In this document: positions 46,290 through 56,711 of the stretch, piece after piece
Layout of the letters: each line of letters begins with the position of its first letter
How positions within the stretch are numbered: position 1 is the first letter of the stretch
NCBI GenBank assembly: GCA_944323445.1
Contig: CALUSM010000004.1
Coordinates: 22,202-86,201 of the forward strand
Reading direction: 5' to 3'
Source: an uncultured Bacteroidales bacterium
Lineage (GTDB): Bacteria > Bacteroidota > Bacteroidia > Bacteroidales > UBA932
Length of the DNA stretch: 64,000 nucleotides
Made by a program: the position numbers and the translations under genes
The notes under the pieces: model-generated
Databases searched by the model: none
Told to the model about the DNA's origin: nothing
What the model saw: only the letters and a program-made list of their open reading frames with translations

Positions 46290-49200
46290 TTAAAATTTAA
46301 TAAACTCCGGATACCGCACCGTCTTTACCAACGGCAAATCCGCAGAAGACGGACCGGCCATTATGGTGAATGTACCAGGCTCAATATCCGCATCTAGGTC
46401 AAATACAGCAACCGCAGTCTCTCCCGGAGCCAGATTCAACTTCTGAAAACCCACCAGACGCTTGTCACAGACGCGGGCCGAAACCACCTCATCGCGGAGA
46501 TAGAGCTGAACGACCTCACTGCCGGAGCAGCCGCCCTTATTGGTTACCGTCACCTCGACCCGGACAAGTGCGGACGCTGACGGAATACCGGCCGAAACCG
46601 CAATGGAATCATAGGAGAATGTGGTATAGCCCAGGCCGTATCCAAAAGGATAGAGAGGAGAACCGGGCATGTCGGCATAGTCGTTTACGCGGCCCTGCTG
46701 ATAGTAAACAGGAAGCTGGCCGGCATCACGCGGAACTGACAGGGGCAGGCGTCCTGAAGGATTCGCGTCTCCCAGAAGCACGGATGCCAGAGCCGCTCCG
46801 CCCCGCTCTCCCGGATACCAGGCCGTAAGCAGGGCGTCGGAAAGCTCCGAGGCAAGAGTCATATCCAGCGGACGGCCCTGGATAAAGACCGTGATGATAG
46901 GCGTGTCAGTCGCAGCTACAGCCCGTAACAGAGCCTCCTGAGCACCGGTCAGCGACAGAGTGGCCCGGTCCATTCCCTCACCGCTCTCCATATCGCTTAC
47001 CTGCACAGAGGCCACAGCAGCACCGGTCTCAGCGTATGATGTCCGGAAATCCCTTGCACTGGAACCGCCCAGGACGAGCACCACTGCATCAGCCTGTTCA
47101 GCCGCCCTGACTGCCTCAGCAATACCCGAAGCAGCCCCTGCCGTATCCCTCACAGCACACCCGCGTGCATACAGGACCTCTGCCTCCGGCATTGCGGAAC
47201 GCAGCCCGTCCAGCACCGTCACTACCTTTCCTTCACGCTGCGGGGCAGTGTAATCGCCCAGCATATTATATGGCATGTCCGCATTGGGACCTATCACCGC
47301 TATCCGCCGAATATCATCCCTGCTCAGCGGCAGCACTCCATCCCTGTTCTCCAGCAGGACAATACCCTCCTGTGCGACCTCCTCCGCCAAAGCCACAGCC
47401 CCGGCGAGTACTTCCTGCGATGTCTCTGCCGGAATTTCATCCACATACGGCTGCTCAAACAGTCCCAGGGCGAATTTCAGTCTGAGAACCCTGGCAACAG
47501 CCCGGTCCACCAGAGCCTCGTCCACATCTCCATCCCGCACAGCCTGCGCCAGCCTACGATAAGCACTGCCGCCCAGGTCGATATCACACCCTGCCGTAAG
47601 GGCCATGACAGCCGCCTCCCTAAGATCAGACGCGACACCGGCTCCGACGATACCGTTGACGCTGTAGAGGTCCGATATGACCACCCCGTCATATCCCCAC
47701 TGTCCGCGAAGGATGGTATCAAGCAGGAAGGCATTGCACGTAACCGGGATGCCGTCCACCGTATTGTAAGATGTCATAACCATCGGAGATACCGTTTCGG
47801 CCCGAGAGTCAGCATCCTCCGAAAACCCGGAAAGGACCTGACGGAATGCCGGCAGGTGCATGTTGTGGAGCAGGAGCGGATTGATATCCGAGGGGGCCCC
47901 GTTGTGTCCTCCGCGGGGACTCCCATAGCGGCGAAATGCTTCAGCGCGGCTACAGTCCGACCTCCTTCCTGGATACCGCCGACCAGTGCCGCTCCTATCT
48001 CCCCGGTCAGATACGGGTCCTCTCCGAAAGTCTCCTCAGTCCTGGACCAGCGGGGATCCGCCGCGATATCCAGCACCGGTCCCAGGCACACCGAAGCTCC
48101 CCGTCCGGCAGTCTGCGCCGCCGTCACCTGCCCCATCCGCCGCATCAGATCCGGATTCCAGGTAGAAGCCGCGCAAAGCCCCGTAGGAAATGTCACCGCA
48201 TCGATAGCCATCAGTCCGTGAACCGCCTCTTCCATCAGCAGCAGCGGAATCCCAAGACGGGTGCTGTCCACGGCATAGCGCTGCATCATGTTCAGTGTCC
48301 GCAGTCCGAGAGCAGCGTCAAGTCCGTTGTCAAACGTCTTACGGGTCCAGGGGTCCGCCCGCATCACGGCATAGAGGCTCCCGGCACAAAGGCTGTCAAC
48401 AGCACTGCGGAATGCCGCATTGATCCCCACATCCTGTCCCTCGCGGATGTACATCTCCCAGCCCTGGAGAGCAAGCAGCTGTCCTGTCTTCTCCTCGAGG
48501 GTCATCCTCCGGAGCAGGTCCGACACCCTCAGGTCCACCGGCATAGCACTGTTGCGGTATGCCTCCCGCACGGCCGGTTCAAAAGCTATAGCCAGAGGCC
48601 CCTCTCCGATACCGCGGGGCAGGGAAACTGTCACTGAATCCCCCTGCAGACGGTATTTCAGCGCCTGCCCTGTACTCAGCAGACGCATTTTGCCCTTCGG
48701 CAGATTGACCTTCCAGGACAATTCCCCGGGCGCGGCCACGCCTTCCTCCCGTTCCGGGGCATACACCGCATAAAGGGTCGTGCTGTCCGCCGAAGATGTG
48801 AACCATATATCACCATAGCGGTAGAAAGGGGTGCAGCGGGTCCCGTAGACCGCCTCCCCGTTGGCTCTGAGCCATTCTCCCACCTCATGCAGGATTTCCT
48901 GTATCTCCGGCTCTATCCGGCCATCCGCGTCAGGGCCTATGCCCAGGAGCATACAGCCGCCCTTGGCCACTATCTCGATAAGAGTCCGCAGCACCGTCTC
49001 AGGGGACTTGTACGGAGCATCAGGCACCCAGCCCCAGTCATTGCTCAGGGGGATGCAGCTCTCCCAGGGGACCGGGAGCTGGCCGTCGGGGACTCCCCTC
49101 TCCGGCGTGAGATAGTTCTCGTTCGGCCCGCTGACCGTCCGGTCCACCGTTATCAGTCCCGGCTGGAGCTTGCGCACAGAGGTCACGATACTGTCCAGGC

Positions 49201-49969
49201 CGATGTCTTCACGCGGTGCCGCCACCCAGCCGCCGTCCAACCACAGGATATCCACCGGCCCGTATTGCGACATCAGCTCGTGCATCTGTGCCGAAGTATA
49301 GTCCCGGAACTGCTGCCAGCGCTCCGGATGGCGGGAAATGTCATAGTTGACCCTGCGGTCAGGTGTGGCATACTGGTCCCACCAGTAGTAAGGGCAGCTC
49401 CAGTCCGGCTTTGAAAAATAGGTACCGGTCATGAAGCCCTGCTCCCGGAATGCCCGGAGCACCTCGGCGGTGATGTCGCGTCCGTCCTCCTCACCGAACG
49501 GCGTGGAGGCTATCGAAAAGTCCGTCTGCCGCGTATCGAACATACAGAAGCCGTCGTGATGCTTGGTTGTGAATATCATGTAGCGCATCCCGGCATCGCG
49601 CATGATACGCGCCCATTCCTCAGGGTCGAAAGAAGTGGGACGGAACTCGTCCTTCAGCCCCCTGTACCACCGCTTGTAGTCCTCGTAGTTCAGGTCACGG
49701 CGCCTGTTGATCCAGTCCACGTCCTCCGAGCATATTGACCAGGACTCGACTATCCCGGGGATCGAGTACAGGCCCCAGTGGAAGAGCACCCCGAACTTGA
49801 GGTCCCGCCACTGGCGCAGCTTTTCCCGCACAGCAGAATCCTACGGAGGATAGTACGTTTCGGATGTCTCATGGACATTGCCGGGAAGGGTCTGGGCCGC
49901 AACGTCTGCACGTGCCGCCGAAAACAGGAAAATGCCGGAAAGGGCAATTGTAAGAATTCTGGTTTTCAT
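46290..49969 (-). pseudogene. GH29 alpha-L-fucosidase fused to GH3 glycosidase, with an early amber codon and a frameshift
   Basis: From ATG 49969 a signal peptide (MKTRILTIALSGIFLFSAARA) leads to ETSETYYPP and then TAG at 49841-49843 (codon 43). The same frame goes straight on as DSAVREKLRQWRDLKFGVLFHWG, the start of GH29; CAG to TAG would explain it. The GH29 part has HHDGFCMFDT and the nucleophile region DILWLDGGW. A GH3 domain follows (MTLEEKTGQLLALQGW; EEAVHGL). After GVPAEDTTG the frame is lost at the run 47892-47900 (GGGGGCCCC) and resumes one frame off at PSDINPLLLHN, then GYDGVVISDLYSV (nucleophile Asp) to the end. Intact it would be about 1225 aa, a fucosidase-glucosidase-type bifunctional enzyme. 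Confidence 0.85.
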
Positions 49970-49978
49970 AACAATGAA

Positions 49979-50007
49979 ACCGGGGCAGCCTCTGCGACTG
50001 TCCCGGT
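49979..50007 (-). terminator. Possible terminator between secDF and the glycosidase gene
   Basis: Hairpin ACCGGGGCAG paired with CTGTCCCGGT, about 30 nt beyond the secDF stop. T runs on either side are short, so activity is uncertain. Confidence 0.45.
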
Positions 50008-50038
50008 CTTTATCATTTATCTGCTGTCTGCGGCAATA

Positions 50039-53000
50039 TTACTTGCCGGCAGCTTTCAGTTTCTTGGCTTCCTTGCGTGTCTTGCGCAGGTACAGGTCGT
50101 ACATGATAGGAGTACCTACGAATACGGACGAGTATGTACCTACGAAGATACCTACGAGCAGAGCCACTGCGAATCCCCTGATCACCTCACCTCCGAAGAT
50201 GGCGATGGCGAGCATCACGATGAAGGTGGTACCGGACGTGTTGACGGTACGGGCCAGGGTACTGTTGATGGCGTCGTTGATATTCTGGTAGAGCTCACGC
50301 TTGGGATACAGGCGGCGGTACTCGCGGATCCTGTCGAAGATAATCACGCTGTCGTTGATGGAGTAACCGATAATGGTCAGCACGGCGGCGATGAAGGTCT
50401 GGTCTACGTCCAGGGTAAACGGCAGGATACCGGAGAACAGGGAGAAGAAGCCGACTGTAACGATGGCGTCGTGGGCTGTGGAGACAACTCCTCCGAGACC
50501 CCATGTCCAGCCCTTGAAGCGGACGGCGATGTAGGCGAAGATCGCGAACAGGGCGATGGCTACGGCTATCAGGGAGTCGCGCTTCATATCGTTTGCGATG
50601 GTAGGACCGACCTTGTCGGACTGGATGATACCGTTAGGATTCTCGAGGGTGGAGATGAACTCATCGTAGGTGATGGGGTTGGCGAAGAAGCCCTTCAGAG
50701 CCTCATACAGCTTGGTGTCCACGATCTTGTCGGTCTCGGTGCTCTGGTCCTCGATCATGTAGGTGGTGGTGATCTTCATCTGGCTGGGACCGCCGAACTG
50801 CTTGACCTCGACGCCCTCCTGGAACTCATCCAGAACGGCCTCCCTGATATCCTCTGCGGTCACATCCTGGTCGAAGCGGACTACGTAGGTACGGCCACCG
50901 GTGAAGTCCACACCGTAGGAGAAGCCCTTGAAGATGATGGAAGCGAAGCAGATTACCATGAGGACTGTGGAGAAGATGTAGGCGTACTTACGTATCTTGA
51001 CGAAGTCGATATGGGTGTTCTGCAGGAAGTTCTTGGTGAAGTGGGTGTAGAACGAGATGTTCTTGCCGCGGCTCAGACGGGCCTCGAAGATCAGTCTGGA
51101 GATGAAGATCGAGGTCAGCATCGAGGTAATCAGACCGATAACCAGTGTGGTGGCGAAGCCCTGTACAGGACCGGAACCGAAGAAGAAGAGCACCAGACCG
51201 GTGATGATGGTGGTGAGGTTACCGTCGATGATGGCGGAGTAAGCATGCTTGTAACCGTCTGAGATAGCCAGACGGAGGGCCTTGCCGGCGCGGATCTCCT
51301 CCTTGACGCGCTCGTAGATAATCACGTTGGCGTCCACGGCCATACCGAGGGTCAGCACCAGACCGGCGATACCGGGGAGGGTGAGGACGGCTCCGAAGGA
51401 TGCGAGGGCACCGAAGAGGAAGAGCACGTTGCACAGCAGGGCGGCATCGGCTGCGACACCGGCACCCTTATAGAAGAAGAGCATGTAGAGCAGCACCAGG
51501 ACGAAGGCAATCACGAAAGAAATCATACCTGCCTGGATGGAGGCGCTACCGAGGGAAGGACCTACCACCTGCTCCTGAACGATGGTGGCGGGAGCAGGAA
51601 GCTTACCGGAGTTGAGCACGTTGGCAAGGTCGGTGGCCTCCTCGATGGTAAAGTTACCGGAAATTACTGAACGGCCTCCGGTAATCTCTGTATTGACACG
51701 GGGGAACGAGTAAACCATACCGTCAAGGACAATGGCAATGCTCCTGCCGATATTGTCAGCTGTCAGACGGGCCCATGTCTGGGCACCCTCGGCGTTCATG
51801 GCCATGTCCACCTCGGGCTGGCCGCCCATATTGTTGTAGGACACACGGGCATCGGACACCACACCTCCGTCAAGAGGAGCCTTGCCGTCACGGGTGTTGA
51901 CCTTGATGGCAATCAGCTCGTAATAGTTGCCTCCGGCATACTGGGAAGAGGCCTTCACTGTCCACATCGGCACGAGGTCGGCGGGAAGGGCTGCCTTCAC
52001 CTGAGGCAGACGGAGCCAGGAGTTGATCTTGGCTGTGTCCCTGTAGTGAGCGACGCCGATTACGGGACCGGGCATCAGCTGGCCGTTGTACATCGAGGGA
52101 TTGAGGGCATAGAAGAAGGGATTGTTCTTGGCGTAGTTGAGCTCGTCAGCGGAGAGAGAATCCTCCTGCTGTGCCAGCTCTGCCACGAGGTCATCGGAAG
52201 CACTGCCGGCGGCTGCGGAAGCTGCCTTGGCTGCAGTCTCAGCGGGCTGTGCCTGGGCTGTCAGACCCTCTTCCTGAGCCACATAGTCCTTTACGATAGT
52301 ATTTACCTCCTGAAGATAGCGGAATACCTCGGGATTCTCGTAGGTAGTCCAGAACTCGAGGGAAGCGGTTCCCTGAAGGAGGTTACGCACACGCTCGGGC
52401 TCCTTGACACCGGGAAGCTCGACGAGGATACGGCTGGAGTTACCGAGTCTCTGGATATTGGGAGAAGTCACACCGAAGCGGTCGATACGGTTGCGCAGCA
52501 CGTTGAAAGAGTTGGCTACGGCACTCTCGGCCTGCTCGCGGATCACGGCGATCACCTCGTCATTGGTGCTCTGGGCATTGATCCTGTCCCTGAGGTCGAT
52601 AGTTCCGAATATCTGAGCCAGTCTCTGCTCGGGTGCCACCTCGTTCCAGGCCTCGTAGAAGAGGGTGATGAAGTCGGTGTTGCCGCCCAGGGCTGTCTCT
52701 CTCTCCTTGGCGATGGCCAGGGCCTGGTTGAACTGAGGCGACTCATTGTAGTTGGACAATGCCCTCACCAGGTCGCTCAGCTGTACCTCCAGCATGACGT
52801 TCATACCGCCCTTGAGGTCCAGACCGAGGTTGATCTCCTTCTCCTGCACTTCCTTGAAAGTGTAGCCCAGGTAGACCTTCTCGGCGCTCACCGAGTCGAG
52901 ATAGAAACTGTTTCTCTCTTTTCTGATAGAATCCAGATAATAAGCCTTATCCAGATCAGACACCTCCGCGAAGGAGGGTTTCTGCTGCTCTGCTGCCACA

Positions 53001-53125
53001 GCTGCCTCCGCATACTTGTCCGCCTTGTTCTTGATGATGGAGGACACTCCTGTGAAGGAAAGCTGGTAAATGCAGGCCAGAGCGATCAAAACCGCCAATA
53101 GAGTAATGGCTCCTTTACTTTGCAT
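50039..53125 (-). CDS. secDF: Protein translocase subunit SecDF (fused)
   Basis: A 1028-aa inner-membrane protein that uses the proton gradient to aid Sec-dependent export. It joins SecD (residues 1 to about 660; [33 protein letters not shown], then [31 protein letters not shown]) to SecF (about 690-1028; [45 protein letters not shown]). The insertion near residues 300-340 is Ala-rich. SecDF fusion is normal in Bacteroidetes. A -7 box TACTTTTG lies on the minus strand at 53166-53173, about 40 nt upstream. Confidence 0.97.
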   Translation of the reverse strand: [1028 protein letters not shown]

Positions 53126-53165
53126 ATCAAATTCCTTTTTAAAATTTGCGTAAAAATTGAGGGTA

Positions 53166-53211
53166 CAAAAGTACTATTTTTTTCTTATTTGTAAAGTATT
53201 TAGTAATTTTG
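53166..53211. promoter_or_regulatory. Divergent promoters of secDF and the PD40/SPOR gene
   Basis: TACTTTTG on the minus strand (53166-53173) points to secDF; TAATTTTG on the plus strand (53204-53211) lies 20 nt before the ATG at 53231. Confidence 0.55.
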
Positions 53212-53230
53212 TTGACTATATTATTCGAAT

Positions 53231-55162
53231 ATGACTGCCCAGAACAGACATTTTACGGTCCTCACGGTCTTTTTTATGGCCTGGATCCCCGTTTTCGGGC
53301 AACAGGCGGACAGCAGTGCGGAGACCTGCCTGCGCAAGGCCGAGGCTTACCACAGGGCCTATGAATTCTCCAAAGCCGAGGAGATGTACGGCAAGGCCCT
53401 GGAGCTCATCACCGACGAAACTCTCCGGCCTGCCGTCATGGACCGTATGCTCCAGTGCCGCAACGGAGAGAACCTCCTCCAATACATAGTCCGTCCGGAA
53501 GCCGTAGCTTCCCGCACTGTCAGCATCAAAGACTTCTACATGTATCTCAACGACCTGGAAGACCGATCCTGGATTCCCATACCCAATCCTTTCATCAGGC
53601 CTGAGGAAGGGAAAGGCCACCCTTTCTACACAGCCATGTACTTTCCGGACGGAAAGCAGAGCGTCATATACTCCGCCCCTGACGGGAAAGGTGCATGGAA
53701 TCTCTACACCTCCTCCCGCAAGGACAGCACCTCTTGGTCAGTTCCCGAACTGCTGAGCAGCAACATCATCTCCGGACACAACGAGATATTCCCCATCCTC
53801 AGCCGCGACGGCCGCACCCTGTATTTCGCTTCGGACGGCCTGCCCGGAATGGGAGGCTATGACCTTTTCTACAGCCGCTGGAACGAGGATACTGAAGAAT
53901 GGGACGTCCCGGAAAACATGGGATTCCCCTACTCCTCCACCGGTAACGACCTCATGTACCTGAACAGCAATGACGGGCAGTACTCCATCATCGTATCCGA
54001 CAGGGAGACCGGCGGAACCGATTCCGTAAAAATCTACGTCACCGGATACATAGCCACTCCTGTAAAGACTCCTCTAGGAGAGGACGAGTCCCCGCAGGCC
54101 GTCTCCTCGTTCGCCGGGGACAGACAGGGCTCCGGACGGCAGCCTGCCTCCGTACAGGAACAGACATCAGTCCCGGATGCACGCATGGAAGACTACTCAA
54201 AGCTCATGCACGGACTCCGCAACCTTCAGGAAGAGCACAGGGAGAGACTGGACAAGATAGAAGAAAGCCGCAGAATCTATGAGAACGCCTCGGAGAAAGA
54301 CCGGGAATTCCTGGCCGGCATAATCCGCAATGTGGAGAAAGAAGCGCTGCAGATACGCCGTCAGATGGACAGCATTTCCGCCCAGGTGCGGCAGATTGAG
54401 ATACGGTTCCTCGCCGAGGGCATCATCCCTACGGTCAGGGAAGACAAGCCGGCACGGGAACGGTTCCGGCAGCCACAGTCAGCGGAGTATGTCTTCAGGC
54501 ACCGCACTATGGGCAAGATACCTTATATTATAGTCGAGACACCTGAACCGGAATTTGACTACACGTTCAGGATTCTGGGACGGAACGAGGGACAGTTCGC
54601 GGAGGACAACACGCTGCCCGCAGGAATAGTGTACCAAATACAGTTCTCTGTCCTTACCCGGCATGCGGACGTGCGGGACATACGGGGCATGACCCCTGTC
54701 TTCGTCACCCGCATGAAGTCAGGCAAATACCTGCACACCGTCGGAGTCTTCCGCACCTACAGCGATGCATCCTCCAATCTGGGACGGGTACGCCGCAATG
54801 GATTTCCGGAAGCGTTCATCATAGCCTACAACAACGGCAAAAGCATCTCCGTCAAGAATGCCAGAGCCTTGGAGAATGAGCGTATACTCCAGAACGGCGC
54901 GACCTCTTCCCGCACACCCTCCTCAGACAGAGGAGACATGTCGTACCAGGTAGTGATAGACGGATGCGGTCCCACCCTGCCCGCGTCAGTCATCGACACA
55001 ATCAGGGAGACATGCCGGAAAGACATCACCAAATCTGGCTCTGACGGGGAGACAGTATTCGCTGTCGGTCCGTTCCCTGAGCGGAGCGAGGCTGAGAAAC
55101 TGCTCCGGGTCCTGCAGGATCTGAATGTCGGAAACATAAGTATAGAAAGCATTAAACTATAA
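53231..55162 (+). CDS. Envelope protein with TPR-like start, PD40 propeller blades, coiled coil and SPOR-like end
   Basis: A 643-aa protein with a signal peptide (ending VFGQQ). Residues about 25-75 form a helical repeat (ETCLRKAEAYHRAYEFSKAEEMYGKALEL). Residues about 115-280 contain WD40-like PD40 blades (HNEIFPILSRDGRTLYFASDG; GMGGYDLFYSRW). A coiled coil spans about 320-390. The C-terminal parts (about 465-535 and 565-643) look like SPOR-type repeats (YQIQFSVL; VFAVGPFPERSEAEKLLRVL), which bind bare peptidoglycan glycan. The order recalls PorE/OmpA-like gliding or T9SS accessory proteins, but no OmpA domain is seen. Followed at 3 nt by nfeD. Confidence 0.75.
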   Translation: MTAQNRHFTVLTVFFMAWIPVFGQQADSSAETCLRKAEAYHRAYEFSKAEEMYGKALELITDETLRPAVMDRMLQCRNGENLLQYIVRPEAVASRTVSIKDFYMYLNDLEDRSWIPIPNPFIRPEEGKGHPFYTAMYFPDGKQSVIYSAPDGKGAWNLYTSSRKDSTSWSVPELLSSNIISGHNEIFPILSRDGRTLYFASDGLPGMGGYDLFYSRWNEDTEEWDVPENMGFPYSSTGNDLMYLNSNDGQYSIIVSDRETGGTDSVKIYVTGYIATPVKTPLGEDESPQAVSSFAGDRQGSGRQPASVQEQTSVPDARMEDYSKLMHGLRNLQEEHRERLDKIEESRRIYENASEKDREFLAGIIRNVEKEALQIRRQMDSISAQVRQIEIRFLAEGIIPTVREDKPARERFRQPQSAEYVFRHRTMGKIPYIIVETPEPEFDYTFRILGRNEGQFAEDNTLPAGIVYQIQFSVLTRHADVRDIRGMTPVFVTRMKSGKYLHTVGVFRTYSDASSNLGRVRRNGFPEAFIIAYNNGKSISVKNARALENERILQNGATSSRTPSSDRGDMSYQVVIDGCGPTLPASVIDTIRETCRKDITKSGSDGETVFAVGPFPERSEAEKLLRVLQDLNVGNISIESIKL

Positions 55163-55165
55163 CAG

Positions 55166-55627
55166 ATGGCACTGATCATATCTCTTTCAATATTGGGACT
55201 GCTTCTTATCCTCGCGGAAATAGTTCTCATACCAGGTATTTTCATAGCAGGCTCGCTGGGTCTGATATCGATGGCGGCGGCATGCTGGTTCGCCTTCGAC
55301 GGGTTCGGACCGGATGCCGGATACATCACCATCGCCGCCAACGCCCTGCTGGCCATGGTATGCACTGTCCTCGCACTCCGTTCCAAGACATGGAAAAAAC
55401 TCTCCCTCCATACCGAGATAGACAGCCGCACGGATTCCCGTCCGGAAGACAAAGGCATAACCGTCGGCTGCCACGGGACTACCGTCACCCGACTGGCCCC
55501 CATGGGCAAGGTCCTCTTCGGAGACACTGCGGTGGAATGCTCGGTCCGCAACGGCATCATCGACCCGGGGCAGGAGGTGGAGGTAATACTCATCGATGAC
55601 AATAAAATCTTTGTTCAATCCAAATAA
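55166..55627 (+). CDS. NfeD family membrane protein
   Basis: A 153-aa short NfeD protein: two to three transmembrane helices near residues 3-25, 30-48 and 52-70, followed by a soluble OB-fold domain ([27 protein letters not shown]). NfeD proteins act with flotillin-type proteins in membrane organisation, and the next gene, 17 nt away, is the flotillin FloA. Confidence 0.88.
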   Translation: MALIISLSILGLLLILAEIVLIPGIFIAGSLGLISMAAACWFAFDGFGPDAGYITIAANALLAMVCTVLALRSKTWKKLSLHTEIDSRTDSRPEDKGITVGCHGTTVTRLAPMGKVLFGDTAVECSVRNGIIDPGQEVEVILIDDNKIFVQSK

Positions 55628-55644
55628 ACACACTGTCACACATC

Positions 55645-56613
55645 ATGATCTCTTCTGTAGGAATCGTCATTATCTGGATCGCCGTGGCCATCGTGGCCCT
55701 GATCATCCTTCTCTGGTTTTTCCCGGTCACCCTGTGGTTCCAGGCCCTGATATCGGGAGTACGCATCTCGCTCATCCAGCTGGTGCTGATGAGATGGAGG
55801 AAAGTTCCGCCCAGCACCATAGTCATGGCCATGGTAACAGGAACCAAGGCAGGCCTGAAACTCGACGCCAACGCACTTGAGGCCCACTACCTGGCCAAAG
55901 GCAATGTGCCCAATGTGGTCAACGCCCTCATCTCCGCGGACAAGGCAAATATCAACCTCGATTTCAAGATGGCGGCCGCCATCGACCTGGCCGGACGCGA
56001 CGTGTTCGAGGCCGTGCAGATGTCGGTCAATCCCAAGGTCATCAACACCCCGCCCGTAACCGCTGTCGCCAAAGACGGCATACAGATGATAGCCAAGGCC
56101 AGGGTAACCGTCCGCGCCAACATCAAGCAGCTCGTCGGAGGCGCCGGAGAAGAGACTGTGCTCGCCCGCGTCGGAGAGGGCATCGTGTCCAGTATCGGTG
56201 CTTCGGAGTCCCACAAGGATGTGCTGGAGCATCCTGATTCGATTTCCAAGGTGGTGCTGGCCAAGGGACTCGATGCCGGTACGGCTTTCGAGATTCTCTC
56301 AATCGATATCGCTGACATCGACATAGGCAAGAATATCGGTGCCGTGCTGCAGATCGACCAGGCCAACGCCGACAAGAACATCGCCCAGGCCCGTGCTGAG
56401 GAGCGCCGTGCCATGGCTGTGGCCCTCGAGCAGGAAATGAAGGCCAAGGCTCAGGAGGCTAGGGCTATGGTTATCGAGGCCGAGAAGGAGATTCCTCTGG
56501 CTATGGCTGACGCCTTCCGTTCCGGAAACCTCGGTATCATGGACTACTACCGGATCAAGAACATCCAGGCCGACACCGACATGCGCGAGAATATCGCCAA
56601 GGAAGGTATGTAA
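55645..56613 (+). CDS. floA: Flotillin-like protein FloA
   Basis: A 322-aa SPFH-type protein with a membrane hairpin at residues 3-28, a band-7/PHB-like core ([37 protein letters not shown]) and a long Ala/Glu-rich coiled coil near 225-285 ([27 protein letters not shown]). It assembles into membrane microdomains. It forms the usual pair with NfeD. A bidirectional terminator follows. Confidence 0.94.
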   Translation: MISSVGIVIIWIAVAIVALIILLWFFPVTLWFQALISGVRISLIQLVLMRWRKVPPSTIVMAMVTGTKAGLKLDANALEAHYLAKGNVPNVVNALISADKANINLDFKMAAAIDLAGRDVFEAVQMSVNPKVINTPPVTAVAKDGIQMIAKARVTVRANIKQLVGGAGEETVLARVGEGIVSSIGASESHKDVLEHPDSISKVVLAKGLDAGTAFEILSIDIADIDIGKNIGAVLQIDQANADKNIAQARAEERRAMAVALEQEMKAKAQEARAMVIEAEKEIPLAMADAFRSGNLGIMDYYRIKNIQADTDMRENIAKEGM

Positions 56614-56649
56614 AAGCGTACTATTTTGCTACTGTATACGGGCATAATA

Positions 56650-56688
56650 AAATTCCCGGACAGCCTGTAGAGCATGTCTCGGGAATTT
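56650..56688. terminator. Bidirectional terminator between floA and the PepSY-like gene
   Basis: AAATTCCCG (56650-56658) pairs with CGGGAATTT (56680-56688), extended inside by GACA/TGTC; A/T ends on both sides suit both converging genes. Confidence 0.75.
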
Positions 56689-56711
56689 CAATTATTCTGT
56701 GAGAAATCTTA

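Noticed and set aside
49841..49843. TAG recoding (amber read as Gln) to explain the stop inside the GH29 gene
   Set aside because: Other genes here, such as tyrS and rbfA, end with TAG and lie next to normal gene starts, so TAG is a working stop in this genome.
49778..51262. Long open frame opposite secDF
   Set aside because: Antisense shadow with an acidic, low-complexity product.
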